Positions 6,932-15,116 of a DNA stretch of 19,689 nucleotides are shown here, piece after piece; the stretch's first letter is position 1; each line of letters opens with the position of its first letter. The notes beneath the pieces were generated by a model. It had not been told where the DNA came from, did no database searches, and was given only the letters and a program-made list of their open reading frames with translations. Origin of the DNA: an uncultured Ruminococcus sp. (GTDB lineage Bacteria; Bacillota; Clostridia; Oscillospirales; CAG-272); assembly GCA_902773455.1 (NCBI GenBank), contig CACYEW010000195.1, positions 1 through 19,689 of the forward strand. Reading direction: 5' to 3'. Both the position numbers and the translations under genes were made by a program.

Positions 6932-7728
6932 CGAATCAGCCTCCTTTTGATCATCCCGTTCATTCTGTTCATCCAATCGCTTATTGTCGCTTTTCCGTCT
7001 TTTTTCATAAAAAACTCTTTATATTTCGTCTCGCCGTACGTTTTTCCGTTTTCATACGGTTCGCAGAGGGCGGCTTGAATTTTCCGCCTCTGCTGAGGAG
7101 TGAAATTCATCCACGGAATGTTTTCCGCGAATTCGTAGACCGTATCGCAAAGCTCGCGGAGCGTTTTCTCCGCAAACTCTTCCGCGAGCACGGCGTTTGA
7201 TTCGATCTTCGTTTTTCCGTGTTCGATTATGAACGCGCATTCCGCAAGCCACGTGAGTATCTTATATATTTTCACGTCAGCGTCGAGAATGATCGCGAAA
7301 GCGGCGGCGAGCCGTTCGTCAGCCGCTTCTCTTTCTGTGTCGTCCTCCGCGGCTATGTTCTCCGCTTCGCCCTCTTCAAAACCGCGTTCACGGCCGTCAA
7401 GACGTCCCTGCGAATCGGCAAAGTCGCGGGTCATGTTCCTTGCCACCTCGAACATCCATTTACTGAAGCCTTCGGGGTCGTCGTTCAGCTTGTCCGTCCT
7501 TAAAAAGAACCCCGTGATACACTTCTGCATCATCCGCATTATCGTCGTCTGCATAATGTCGTCTTCAAGCTGTCTGCCGGCAAGTCTTTTATCTTCCCGG
7601 CACCATCTTACTATCGAAGAGCGCAAGGTCTTTTCGGCTATCACGGCAAGCATCTGAAAGCTCGGAGGATCGTTCACGGTCAGTTCTCTCAGCATGACGT
7701 CAAATTCTTCGTCTGTAAAACTTCTCAT
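6928..7728 (-). CDS. Atypical sigma-70-like RNA polymerase factor
   Basis: A 266-residue protein. The N-terminal half resembles sigma region 2: a helix with LEDDIMQTTIMRMMQKC, then FSKWMFEVARNMTRDFADSQ, equivalent to the polymerase-binding and -10-recognition helices. After an acidic linker (GFEEGEAENIAAEDDTERE) there is a long helical middle region with no recognised match, and a C-terminal segment (YENGKTYGETKYKEF, then a basic helix ending in KRRLIR) that only vaguely recalls a region 4 helix-turn-helix. It is longer than an ECF sigma. The start ATG at 7728 has GAGGTG just upstream. It is the first gene of the operon, overlapping the zinc anti-sigma-like gene by four bases. Sigma function is likely but the divergent C-terminal half leaves promoter recognition uncertain. 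Confidence 0.7.
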   Translation of the reverse strand: MRSFTDEEFDVMLRELTVNDPPSFQMLAVIAEKTLRSSIVRWCREDKRLAGRQLEDDIMQTTIMRMMQKCITGFFLRTDKLNDDPEGFSKWMFEVARNMTRDFADSQGRLDGRERGFEEGEAENIAAEDDTEREAADERLAAAFAIILDADVKIYKILTWLAECAFIIEHGKTKIESNAVLAEEFAEKTLRELCDTVYEFAENIPWMNFTPQQRRKIQAALCEPYENGKTYGETKYKEFFMKKDGKATISDWMNRMNGMIKRRLIR

Positions 7729-7757
7729 TACACCTCGTCCGTATCTTTGATAATATG

Positions 7758-7786
7758 ATTATACCAAAACAATAACGATAAGTCAA
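7758..7786 (-). promoter_or_regulatory. Promoter of the sigma-like / anti-sigma-like / YbjN operon
   Basis: Reading the minus strand, the -35 is TTGACT (7786-7781) and the -10 is TATAAT (7763-7758), with a 17-base spacer and an extended TGG before the -10. It sits in the gap after the HD gene, so the operon has its own housekeeping promoter and needs no sigma of its own for basal expression. Confidence 0.9.
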
Positions 7787-7793
7787 GAGTTTT

Positions 7794-8222
7794 TTAATCC
7801 GTCAGCAATTTACGCGCGATAACGTATTTGGCGTTGCGCTCGAAATCTTCTTTTGAAGCGGGAGCGTGGCGATCGGGGTCGCTGTTATGGGCAAGATCGG
7901 CAAGCTTGATCGCTTTCGCGTCGGGGTCGTGCTTCATAGCCGCGATATAGTCCATATAAGGCACGCTTTCATCGTGCGTCAGAAGCGCGACTATTTCCAG
8001 CACGCGCTCGGTGATTCCGGCTTTGCGGAGATCGTCGAACGTATACGACGTATCTTCTATAACGTCGTGAAGAAGCGCCGCCGCAGTCGTATTTTCATCT
8101 TTCATCTGCTCCGCAAGATGGAACGGATGAAAAACGTAAGGAAGTCCGTCGAGATCGAGCTGTCCCTGATGCGCTTCATAACAGATCTTCATCGCTTTTT
8201 TTGTAAGAGGCGTATAAATCAT
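7794..8222 (-). CDS. HD-domain hydrolase, small alarmone hydrolase (MESH1/RelA-SpoT HD) type
   Basis: A 142-residue single-domain HD protein. The metal and catalytic residues of the RelA/SpoT hydrolase domain are all present at matching spacing: H32 (FHPF), H52-D53 (LLHDVIEDT), E56-D57, and D109 with N113 (KLADLAHN). No synthetase, TGS or ACT domain follows. The basic pair normally seen in the GQxRKxGxPY loop is replaced by D-L (HQGQLDLDGLPY), so binding of the pppGpp phosphates may differ. The start overlaps the pncB stop by four bases (ATGA), showing translational coupling to NAD synthesis. Human MESH1 is reported to act on NADPH as well as ppGpp, which makes a nicotinamide-nucleotide substrate plausible here; that is inference. 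Confidence 0.85.
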   Translation of the reverse strand: MIYTPLTKKAMKICYEAHQGQLDLDGLPYVFHPFHLAEQMKDENTTAAALLHDVIEDTSYTFDDLRKAGITERVLEIVALLTHDESVPYMDYIAAMKHDPDAKAIKLADLAHNSDPDRHAPASKEDFERNAKYVIARKLLTD

Positions 8223-9427
8223 TGTTTCTGCCCTTCTCTCTTTATTCTGAATTCAACGGAGCGCTTGAGATATTCAAGGTATTCCGTATCGCTGCACATT
8301 GCCTTGCCCGGAGTATCGGAAAGCTTTGCCACGGGTCTGCCGTTCACGTATTGAAGCTTTATCACGATGTTGAGCGCTGTTTCACAGGTATCGTTCGTTA
8401 CGAACGTACCGATCCCGAACGAGACCTTCGTTTTGTCCTTGAAATAACGGTAAAGCTGTTCCGCGCGGTCGAAATCGAGACTGTCGCTGAACAGAAGGAG
8501 CTTTGTTTTCGGATCGACTCCGTAGCTTTCATAATGCCTGATCATTTTTTCTCCCCATTCGTAGGGATCGCCGCTGTCGTGACGGACGCCTGTATAGTTG
8601 TTCACCATCGAGCGGTTGAAGTCGAGCAAAAACAGATCGGTCGTAACGGTATCGGTAAGCGCCGTTCCGTTGTCGCCGTCATACTCGTCGTACCAGTCGC
8701 GCATGGCGTAATGGTTCGTATACGCGAGAGGGATGCGGTCGATGCCCTGATACATCTGTACGAATTCGTGAGCGTACGTTCCGATCGGCGTCAGATCGTA
8801 TTTCATCGCAAGATACACGTTCGAGGTACCGACCATATTTTTGTTTATCAATTCCGTTGAAAGTCTTCTTACGACCTCGTCTTCCCATTCGCGGGACAAA
8901 CGTCTGCGGCAGCCGAATTCGGCAAATTTGAAATTGTATTTGCCTTCGTTGAAATCTCTTATCTTTTGTTCGAGCTTTTCGTTCGCCGATCTGCGAAGCG
9001 CTTCATAGTCGTATTTCATTCTGAAATACACCTCGTTCACTATCTCGAGCAGATAGTTCTCGAACTGCATCGCCGAGAAAAGCGGACCGTCGACCTTTAT
9101 GTGAAGCTCGCCTTCATCCGAAAGCTCCGCCGTGACGTAATCGCGGAGCGGATGCCACAGACGAAGGAATTCGACGTAGTCGTTTTTGATAAAGCGTATC
9201 GACCGCAGATAATCGAGCTCTTTATTTTTGAAGCGAAGCGAACAGAGGTGATCTATCTGCGCGTTTATTTCGTCGACCATCTCTTTCGTGAAGACCACGT
9301 CTTTGTTTCTGCATTTGAAAAAATACTGGCCGCACAGATCCGTATGCTTGTGAAAGATCACCTGATCCATATTGAATTTATAAAGATCCGTGTCAAGCAG
9401 TGATTTTACGATAGGTTCAAATCTCAT
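8219..9427 (-). CDS. pncB: Nicotinate phosphoribosyltransferase
   Basis: A 402-residue PncB of the E. coli-like length class. It makes nicotinate mononucleotide from nicotinate and PRPP, with ATP hydrolysis. Seen: the N-terminal LLDTDLYKFNM segment; the substrate-contact block FAEFGCRRRLS; H220 in TPIGTYAHEFVQ, at the position of the histidine that is phosphorylated in the E. coli enzyme; RHDSGDP (282-288), which binds phosphate; and LLFSDSLDF and FGIGTFVTND near the C terminus. AGGAGGT precedes the ATG at 9427. It starts 15 bases after the adenylyltransferase gene and overlaps the HD gene, so it is part of an NAD operon. Confidence 0.97.
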   Translation of the reverse strand: MRFEPIVKSLLDTDLYKFNMDQVIFHKHTDLCGQYFFKCRNKDVVFTKEMVDEINAQIDHLCSLRFKNKELDYLRSIRFIKNDYVEFLRLWHPLRDYVTAELSDEGELHIKVDGPLFSAMQFENYLLEIVNEVYFRMKYDYEALRRSANEKLEQKIRDFNEGKYNFKFAEFGCRRRLSREWEDEVVRRLSTELINKNMVGTSNVYLAMKYDLTPIGTYAHEFVQMYQGIDRIPLAYTNHYAMRDWYDEYDGDNGTALTDTVTTDLFLLDFNRSMVNNYTGVRHDSGDPYEWGEKMIRHYESYGVDPKTKLLLFSDSLDFDRAEQLYRYFKDKTKVSFGIGTFVTNDTCETALNIVIKLQYVNGRPVAKLSDTPGKAMCSDTEYLEYLKRSVEFRIKREGQKQ

Positions 9428-9442
9428 TTCGCGTACCTCCTG

Positions 9443-9991
9443 TCAGATACTGTCCGTTTTTTTATTTCCGCAAGCCGCCGCGACCGTTTCCCGCAGCTGC
9501 TTGAAATCGCCCCAAAGCTCTTTCGGCATAAACGCTTTCCAACTGTCGAAATCGCCGGATATCATATATTCGCGCATCCGTGAAGCCGATATGTCTATGG
9601 TTTTAGGTATATAAAGCTCCGCCATGCAGACGTCCTCCACGCTGTCGAACCAGTCCACGCGCCGTTCCTCCCTGCCGGAGACGAACAGATCGGGGGTTTT
9701 TCCGCAGCATTCTCTTACCCGCGCTATGACGTACTCGCCCCACTTCGCGTTATTGCCGAAGCCCATATCGACGATCGGATAGACTTCCGTTCTTTTTTTG
9801 CACACCTTCAATATCATATCCCTGCGCTGTTCATACGTGAACGGGTTTTTCTCAGTACCGGATTCCTGCGCCGATCCGATGAACACACCCACGGTATCGC
9901 AGAGCCGGGCGGCCGTATCCATGATCTGCTTATGCCCGTTGTGAAACGTCTGAAAACGCCCGAGGATCAGCCCGAATCTGTAAGGTCTCAT
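9443..9991 (-). CDS. Nicotinamide/nicotinate-nucleotide adenylyltransferase (NadM/NadR-type)
   Basis: A 182-residue nucleotidyltransferase. The N terminus GLILGRFQTFHNGHKQI carries the HxGH motif (H17, H20) of the family, and ISASRMREYM (134-143) is the C-terminal ISxxxxR phosphate-binding motif. The size and the GRFQTFHNGH form point to the NadM/NadR class rather than NadD, and no kinase domain is attached. It would convert NaMN (or NMN) to NaAD (or NAD) in the cytoplasm. It begins two bases after the nadE stop, with GGAG inside the nadE end, and lies before pncB. Context suggests it serves as the adenylyltransferase of this pathway; NaMN versus NMN preference cannot be read from the sequence. 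Confidence 0.9.
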   Translation of the reverse strand: MRPYRFGLILGRFQTFHNGHKQIMDTAARLCDTVGVFIGSAQESGTEKNPFTYEQRRDMILKVCKKRTEVYPIVDMGFGNNAKWGEYVIARVRECCGKTPDLFVSGREERRVDWFDSVEDVCMAELYIPKTIDISASRMREYMISGDFDSWKAFMPKELWGDFKQLRETVAAACGNKKTDSI

Positions 9992-9993
9992 AT

Positions 9994-10725
9994 TCAGATC
10001 TCCGGACAGAACGACGGCATGAGCTTAAGTTTGAATTGGTTTATCTCATGCAGGCGGTCGATCTTTTTCTTTTTTTCTTCATCTTCTATGACGCCCTCTC
10101 TGATATAACGGTCGAGCTCGGCGTAGGTGAAACCGAGGTTGTCTTCATCGGTCTTACCGCAAAGTCCGTCCGAGGGGACCTTGTCGACAAGCGCGGAGGG
10201 AAGTCCGAGAAGTCTGCCGATCTGCTTTACCTCGGCGACGGTCAGATGCGAACACGGGCTGAAATCGCCGACGGAATCGCCGTACCTTGTCGAATAACCC
10301 ACCCAGTCTTCGGAGAGGTTGCAGGTGTTGGCAACTCTGCCGTTGTTGCTTTGCGATACGGCGTATAAGGTCGACATACGTATGCGCGGCGGCAGATTTA
10401 TACGGCTCTGATCGCTCAGCTCGAACGGTATGTTTTTCGTTACGCCGTCGACTGCGTCCTTGATATTCACTATATAATGACGTATTCCGAGATGATTGAC
10501 GAGAAGCAGCGCCTTATCTATATCCTGCTGAACTCCGCATGGCATAAGAACGCCTATAACTCTGTCCGCGCCGAGCGCTTCAACGCAGAGAGCGGCGACT
10601 ATCGAACTGTCCTTCCCGCCGGAAATGCCTATCACGGCGTTGCATCCTCTGCCGTTATGCTCAAAGAAGTCTCTTATCCACATAACGCATTCGTTTTTGA
10701 TTCTTTCAGCGTCAAAACTGTACAT
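9994..10725 (-). CDS. nadE: Ammonia-dependent NAD+ synthetase
   Basis: A 243-residue N-type ATP pyrophosphatase. The PP-loop SGGKDSS lies at 35-41. Further motifs include NTCNLSEDWVGYSTRYGDSVGDFSP (nicotinate adenine dinucleotide site, seen in sections), the VPSDGLCGKTDEDNLGF segment near the C terminus and a final KLKLMP. There is no glutaminase domain, so it should use free ammonia to amidate NaAD to NAD. GGAGGT precedes the ATG at 10725 by seven bases. Downstream, the adenylyltransferase gene starts after only two bases; upstream lies the larger RyR-domain gene 43 bases away on the same strand, with a possible internal promoter. Identity is firm. Confidence 0.96.
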   Translation of the reverse strand: MYSFDAERIKNECVMWIRDFFEHNGRGCNAVIGISGGKDSSIVAALCVEALGADRVIGVLMPCGVQQDIDKALLLVNHLGIRHYIVNIKDAVDGVTKNIPFELSDQSRINLPPRIRMSTLYAVSQSNNGRVANTCNLSEDWVGYSTRYGDSVGDFSPCSHLTVAEVKQIGRLLGLPSALVDKVPSDGLCGKTDEDNLGFTYAELDRYIREGVIEDEEKKKKIDRLHEINQFKLKLMPSFCPEI

Positions 10726-10746
10726 TTCAAACCTCCGTCACAGTTG

Positions 10747-10772
10747 TTTATACCAAAACGATCCGCCGTCAA
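10747..10772 (-). promoter_or_regulatory. Possible internal promoter before nadE
   Basis: On the minus strand, an extended -10 TGGTATAAA (core 10752-10747) follows a TTGACG (10772-10767) with only 14 bases between, too short for a normal -35. An extended -10 promoter is possible. The 12-base block GTTTTGGTATAA is identical to that in the promoter at 7758-7786. Confidence 0.4.
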
Positions 10773-13231
10773 TCCTTGTATTGTTCGGTCAGCGGAAGCG
10801 CGGTCCACGGAACGATATCTTTATGGAATTGAGCCCGGTAATCTTTTCGGGCGTTGTATCTGTATCCGGACGCGCGCATATACATATTCCAGCGCATATG
10901 CTCGTTTATCCTTTTATCTTTGCAGCGTCTGCAATTACAGGACATTCCTCCGGGGCACTCCTGTTCTTTCCCGAAAACGTCTTCCATCAGCTTTCTCTGC
11001 TTTGCCTTTGCTATCGACGAATTTCTCGGATACTCGAAATCGTCGAACAATCTGATCTCTTCTGACAATACTTCCGGAATAACGTTCTTGTATTCCGGTC
11101 CGCTTGTGTCTTTGTAATACTTTTCGTCTCCCCAGACCGGCGCCTTTTTCTCGCCGTTTTTATCTGTCGGTTCTGCGATATTCTTGAACGCTGATCTGAA
11201 CTTTTCGTGTTCAGCCCTCATTTCCCCGGGCACGTCGGTCCTGTTGTACTCCTTGCGGAGCTCGCTTGCCGTTCTGATCCATTGGAGATGATATTTCAGC
11301 GCGTCTTTTTCGGTTTTTTTCTGATCTGCGATAATATCATATGAATACGTTTCCTGCAAGCTGCCTATGAAATTGATAAAGTACGTATTATATTTTTCTC
11401 CGCAATAATCGATACTGCCGAAGAATCTGAGCGCCGATGCGTTATCGCCGCCCGTCATCTGAAGATTTGACGCTTTTTTCTCATCATATACGACCGTATA
11501 TATAAGCGGAAGCGCGGGATGAAGCTCGTTTTTCGATATTATTTTTATCCGATCGAACGCTTTTCTGAATTTTATGGCGGCCTCGGTATTCTTATCGTCG
11601 TCGCCGAGCGTTACGAATACCGCCTTCACCGAATTCATCCGTTCAAGCGCCGATTTTTTATCAAAGAACGAATTAATATCGTTTTTCAGCACGTCTGCTC
11701 CGCCGAAAACGTTTATTCTGTACGCGGCGTCCGTATCAACGTTGTAAGTATCGTTGATAACGAGATCCGGGCAGTCGGAGCGGATATCTGCGGCGACGTC
11801 CTTTGTTTTTCTTTGATCCATAACGGTGATATTCACAAGATATCCCTGTCTTTGATACAGCCACAAAGCCGTTTTCAAAAACGCTTTTCCCTGAGTGCCG
11901 CATCCGACTATCAGAATATCGATTTTTTTCGGTTTTCCGTTTTTGTATTCTTTTTCAGGCTTTTCGATCACCGCCTCTGTGCCGCTGTTGCCGGGAAACG
12001 CCGTTTTATCGTCTTCGGCATATGAAAACTCATCCTTCAACAGATACCGCGCAAGCCGTGTATCGCTCAGCGTATTGAGCGCGAGTCTGTTCAGAGGATT
12101 TATACGGCGAACGTAATAGCTGCCGTCGAGCTGATAATCTTCATCTTTCAATTCCCCTTTGAGGAACTTATCATACGACTCTTTGCTCTTTTCCCTGAAC
12201 CTGACGTTGACCGTATTATCGCCCTTATCTATCGAATCCAGGATATATCCCGTCGTGGCTGAAAACGAGAATATATAGATCGAAACCGTTCTGTTCCAGC
12301 AACGTTTATATATTTCGTTGAGCTTCAAAAGCTGCTCGATATTCTCGGTATCGTTGCCGCCGTCGATAAAAATCTCCAGATTTCCGCTTTTGCGGGTAAG
12401 CTTTTCGAGCTTTGATATCTTTCTTTGTTTTTTCTTGCTTATTTGCTCTGACGCGCCGTCTTTTTTGTCATTTTTGCAAAGCGCTTTTATTTCATCTTTC
12501 AGTTTTTGGATACGGTCAGCCTTTCTGTCGTAAAAAAAATCGCTTTCGATTCTTGTGATATCGGACTTCAGAAGCAGAGCCTTGATGTCTTTTGCGCGCA
12601 TCAGAAGGTCGTATTCTTTTTCAACGTTCTCTTTTTCATAAACGTCAGTAAAAACGATACTGATCTTATTACCGGCTTTACCGTCATTTTTTCCCGCGTT
12701 TTCGTAAATGCTTTCCGCCATTATCACGGATCTTTCGTTCAGCTCCGAAAAGATGCATACGGTTCTGTTTGCGCCGAAGATCCTTATCGCGTAATATCTC
12801 ATTTTGTTGACCGTTTTCTCGAACAGCAGAATAACGTTGATGAAGGTCAGTATCGGCGCCGTGGTATAAATGACCGCGGCGTATAAATTGTATAAGACGT
12901 GAAGCGGTATCTCGCCGCGGAAAAACTTTGTCGCGTTTATTACCGTGTCAAATTCTCCGTCCAGAATGAAAAGGCGAAGCGTACTGTGAACGGAGATTAT
13001 AAACGGTCTTATAAAAGCAAACCCGTCGCCGAATTTTAACGAAGGATCGTTGTAATACAACGGGATGAACATCAGAACGGCGGCGGCGAAAACGCTTACG
13101 GTCACCCACTGTATGTTCGTAAACGTTCTTCTGTCTCTGTTTTTTATCTTTTTTGCGCTTATGACTCTGTAAGCGATCATAACGGAGAGGACTGCTATGG
13201 AAATCGTCAAAAAGATGGCATAAAGCTCCAT
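10769..13231 (-). CDS. Membrane protein with two TrkA-N/RCK-like Rossmann domains, Cys4 cluster and C-terminal RyR domain (820 aa)
   Basis: The N terminus (1-140) has up to four hydrophobic helices (about 3-23, 41-60, 72-91, 111-137). A first degenerate Rossmann-like region starts at CIFSELNERS (159-168), without a glycine loop, followed by SIVFTDV and RAKDIKALLLKSDI. A Lys-rich insert (about 230-290) and an ETEN-like NDTEN block come next. A second, canonical Rossmann domain starts at VGCGTQG (GxGxxG, G443-G448) with an acidic residue after strand 2 (VMDQR), typical of NAD binding. Near the end is C759-x5-C765-x-C767-x2-C770, then an RyR domain (about 775-820: EHMRWNMYMRASGY, FHKDIVPW). It is a paralogue of the upstream 610-residue protein, 17 bases away. 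Family knowledge links such domains to ligand gating or signalling; the actual role is unknown. No K+ selectivity-filter motif is visible. Confidence 0.8.
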   Translation of the reverse strand: MELYAIFLTISIAVLSVMIAYRVISAKKIKNRDRRTFTNIQWVTVSVFAAAVLMFIPLYYNDPSLKFGDGFAFIRPFIISVHSTLRLFILDGEFDTVINATKFFRGEIPLHVLYNLYAAVIYTTAPILTFINVILLFEKTVNKMRYYAIRIFGANRTVCIFSELNERSVIMAESIYENAGKNDGKAGNKISIVFTDVYEKENVEKEYDLLMRAKDIKALLLKSDITRIESDFFYDRKADRIQKLKDEIKALCKNDKKDGASEQISKKKQRKISKLEKLTRKSGNLEIFIDGGNDTENIEQLLKLNEIYKRCWNRTVSIYIFSFSATTGYILDSIDKGDNTVNVRFREKSKESYDKFLKGELKDEDYQLDGSYYVRRINPLNRLALNTLSDTRLARYLLKDEFSYAEDDKTAFPGNSGTEAVIEKPEKEYKNGKPKKIDILIVGCGTQGKAFLKTALWLYQRQGYLVNITVMDQRKTKDVAADIRSDCPDLVINDTYNVDTDAAYRINVFGGADVLKNDINSFFDKKSALERMNSVKAVFVTLGDDDKNTEAAIKFRKAFDRIKIISKNELHPALPLIYTVVYDEKKASNLQMTGGDNASALRFFGSIDYCGEKYNTYFINFIGSLQETYSYDIIADQKKTEKDALKYHLQWIRTASELRKEYNRTDVPGEMRAEHEKFRSAFKNIAEPTDKNGEKKAPVWGDEKYYKDTSGPEYKNVIPEVLSEEIRLFDDFEYPRNSSIAKAKQRKLMEDVFGKEQECPGGMSCNCRRCKDKRINEHMRWNMYMRASGYRYNARKDYRAQFHKDIVPWTALPLTEQYKD

Positions 13232-13248
13232 ATTCTTATCTCCCTTGT

Positions 13249-15081
13249 TTATTTCGTTCCGACTCTGCTGTCTTTTCTCTTTTCTTCATCGGGAAGCGCG
13301 GCGCAATTCACGAGGTCGTGGTGCATTTTGCCGAGATCGTTGCGGCTTGCTTTGTCAGGCGAACCGCTGTATATATATCCTTCGGAGCGCATATAAGCGT
13401 TCCATCTGCGGTGTTCGAGACGTTCGATAACGGTGCGTTCCTCATCAGTAAGTTCATCTTCGCTCTTATCGGCTCCCGGAATTTTGCACGCTATACGCGC
13501 TTTCATATGTATCGCGGACGCGACCGACGAATTATAATTGTATTCATAACGCCAGAAATCGTCTTCGCTGCCCCATTTCAGGTGACGGGCAAGAGCGCAC
13601 CCCTCAAGCTCGGAATTAAGTATGACCGCTTCCGAATACGCCGTTTGCGTATCGCCTATTACGTCGATATCGTATTTCTGTCCTCTGAAATTCGCGGCGT
13701 CCGCCAGCGCGTTCTTTTCGGCAGTATTGAAAACGACCGTCTGTATTCTCGGCTTGACGCGCATCCTCTCGAAAAGCATTCTCATATCTACTGCGGCTCT
13801 TATATTGTCCTCATCGTTGCCGAGCGAAACGAACGCGTAAGTCACGTCGGTTATTTCGGCAAGCTTTTCTGCAAAAGCCTTTGTACCGGTCTCAATCCTG
13901 GAATGGAATACGATCGTATATTCCGCCTCTCCGTCAATATGCACGCCGTTATATTCTTCGGACATCAATTCCGGCGCTGATGCGGCAAACCGGTCTTCCG
14001 CTTTTTCGTCCTTGTCGAATACGTTTATCTTTATCCTGTATCCGTCCATCTGGCAGTACCACGACAGAGCTTTGATCATTTCCGTTCCGAAGCGTCCCGT
14101 GCCGACTACGACGGCGGATATGGTTTTGATCCCGTCCTCTCCCGCCTTCGCCTCTTCAAACAGCTTTGTCCCTTCCGAGTAAAACGTCTCGTTTATCACC
14201 GATCTGATCTTGTTCACCCTTCTGATCTTCAGACTTCCGCGATCCGCTTTATTGAGCAAAAGCTCGCTTTCGGTATTGTTCGAAAATACGAAAAGCCTCG
14301 TATTCTCTCTGTTTTTACAGGATCCTGCAATTCTTTTCGCCTTTTCGCAGCCGCCGTCCGTTCCGACAAGCTGCAGCGTCTGCGAGGCGTTCTCCGTCTC
14401 GTCTTCACCTATGATAAAGAACGTGATCGGAGATTTTTTGGAATGATGCATGAAGTTTATCGCGAGTATATCCTTTTTGAAGCATATCGCGCGGATCTCT
14501 TTTGCTCTTTCGAGACGCTCGTACGAGGCCTCGTCGTTATTATCAAAGACGTCGGTATAAACGATCACCGCTCTTCTGTTCCTCCGTCTGATGTCCGAGC
14601 CGAGAGCAAGCGATTTTTCGTTCAGCTCCGAAAAGATATACGCGTCGGAAAATCTGTGCAGAATATAGCTGATATGCGCCGACAGGTTTTTGAAGAAAGA
14701 GATCACGAATCCGAAAGTGAGCATCGGAGCGATCACCGTCATCGCCGACAAAAAGCCGGAGTATATCGCCTGAAGCGCCGGACTGTCGCAGTTGATATTG
14801 TTAAGAATAACGTCTTTGTCGGCGTCAAGCGTAAACATCTGAAACGTATGATGCAGCGCAAACAAAACGGTTTTCATAACGTGAAGCGACGTATCCTTCA
14901 GAACTTCTCCGTAAATCGGGATAAGACTTATCGCCGACGATACGAACAAACCGAAGAACATGATGTTGAAAGGAGTCAGCACTCTGCCGCGTTTATATTT
15001 TCCGATCGCCGTCAGCAGCGCATATACCGCGGTGCAAACGAACAGCGCCGCGGCGACGGTGAACCAAATGATCCATTTCAT
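13249..15081 (-). CDS. Membrane protein with two TrkA-N/RCK-like Rossmann domains and C-terminal RyR domain (610 aa)
   Basis: Architecture matches the downstream paralogue. Hydrophobic helices lie at about 2-25, 36-57, 66-86 and 103-130, with a shared TxxAPxLTF motif in the last one. A first Rossmann-like region begins YIFSELNEKS (148-157), then VIVYTDV, RAKEIRAICFKKDI and EDETEN. RRVNKIR introduces the second, canonical Rossmann domain with GTGRFG (G327-G332) and FDKD after strand 2, as expected for NAD(H) binding. The C terminus (about 556-610) is an RyR-type domain: EHRRWNAYMRSEGY, then MHHDLV and DEEKRKD. It lacks the Lys-rich insert and Cys4 cluster of the paralogue. GGAGG lies eight bases before the ATG. 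The gene is 35 bases after the TerB-like gene. Function is unknown; a membrane sensor or channel responsive to a dinucleotide is the inference. Confidence 0.82.
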   Translation of the reverse strand: MKWIIWFTVAAALFVCTAVYALLTAIGKYKRGRVLTPFNIMFFGLFVSSAISLIPIYGEVLKDTSLHVMKTVLFALHHTFQMFTLDADKDVILNNINCDSPALQAIYSGFLSAMTVIAPMLTFGFVISFFKNLSAHISYILHRFSDAYIFSELNEKSLALGSDIRRRNRRAVIVYTDVFDNNDEASYERLERAKEIRAICFKKDILAINFMHHSKKSPITFFIIGEDETENASQTLQLVGTDGGCEKAKRIAGSCKNRENTRLFVFSNNTESELLLNKADRGSLKIRRVNKIRSVINETFYSEGTKLFEEAKAGEDGIKTISAVVVGTGRFGTEMIKALSWYCQMDGYRIKINVFDKDEKAEDRFAASAPELMSEEYNGVHIDGEAEYTIVFHSRIETGTKAFAEKLAEITDVTYAFVSLGNDEDNIRAAVDMRMLFERMRVKPRIQTVVFNTAEKNALADAANFRGQKYDIDVIGDTQTAYSEAVILNSELEGCALARHLKWGSEDDFWRYEYNYNSSVASAIHMKARIACKIPGADKSEDELTDEERTVIERLEHRRWNAYMRSEGYIYSGSPDKASRNDLGKMHHDLVNCAALPDEEKRKDSRVGTK

Positions 15082-15116
15082 TTCAAATTCCTCCGATATT
15101 TCCGTTCGGAAACTGG

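Noticed and set aside
10767..10772. TTGACG as a -35 for nadE
   Set aside because: The spacer to TATAAA is 14 bases, too short; only an extended -10 promoter remains plausible.
10769..15081. Calling the two paralogues potassium channels
   Set aside because: Although RCK-like domains follow membrane helices, no selectivity-filter signature such as TVGYG is present.
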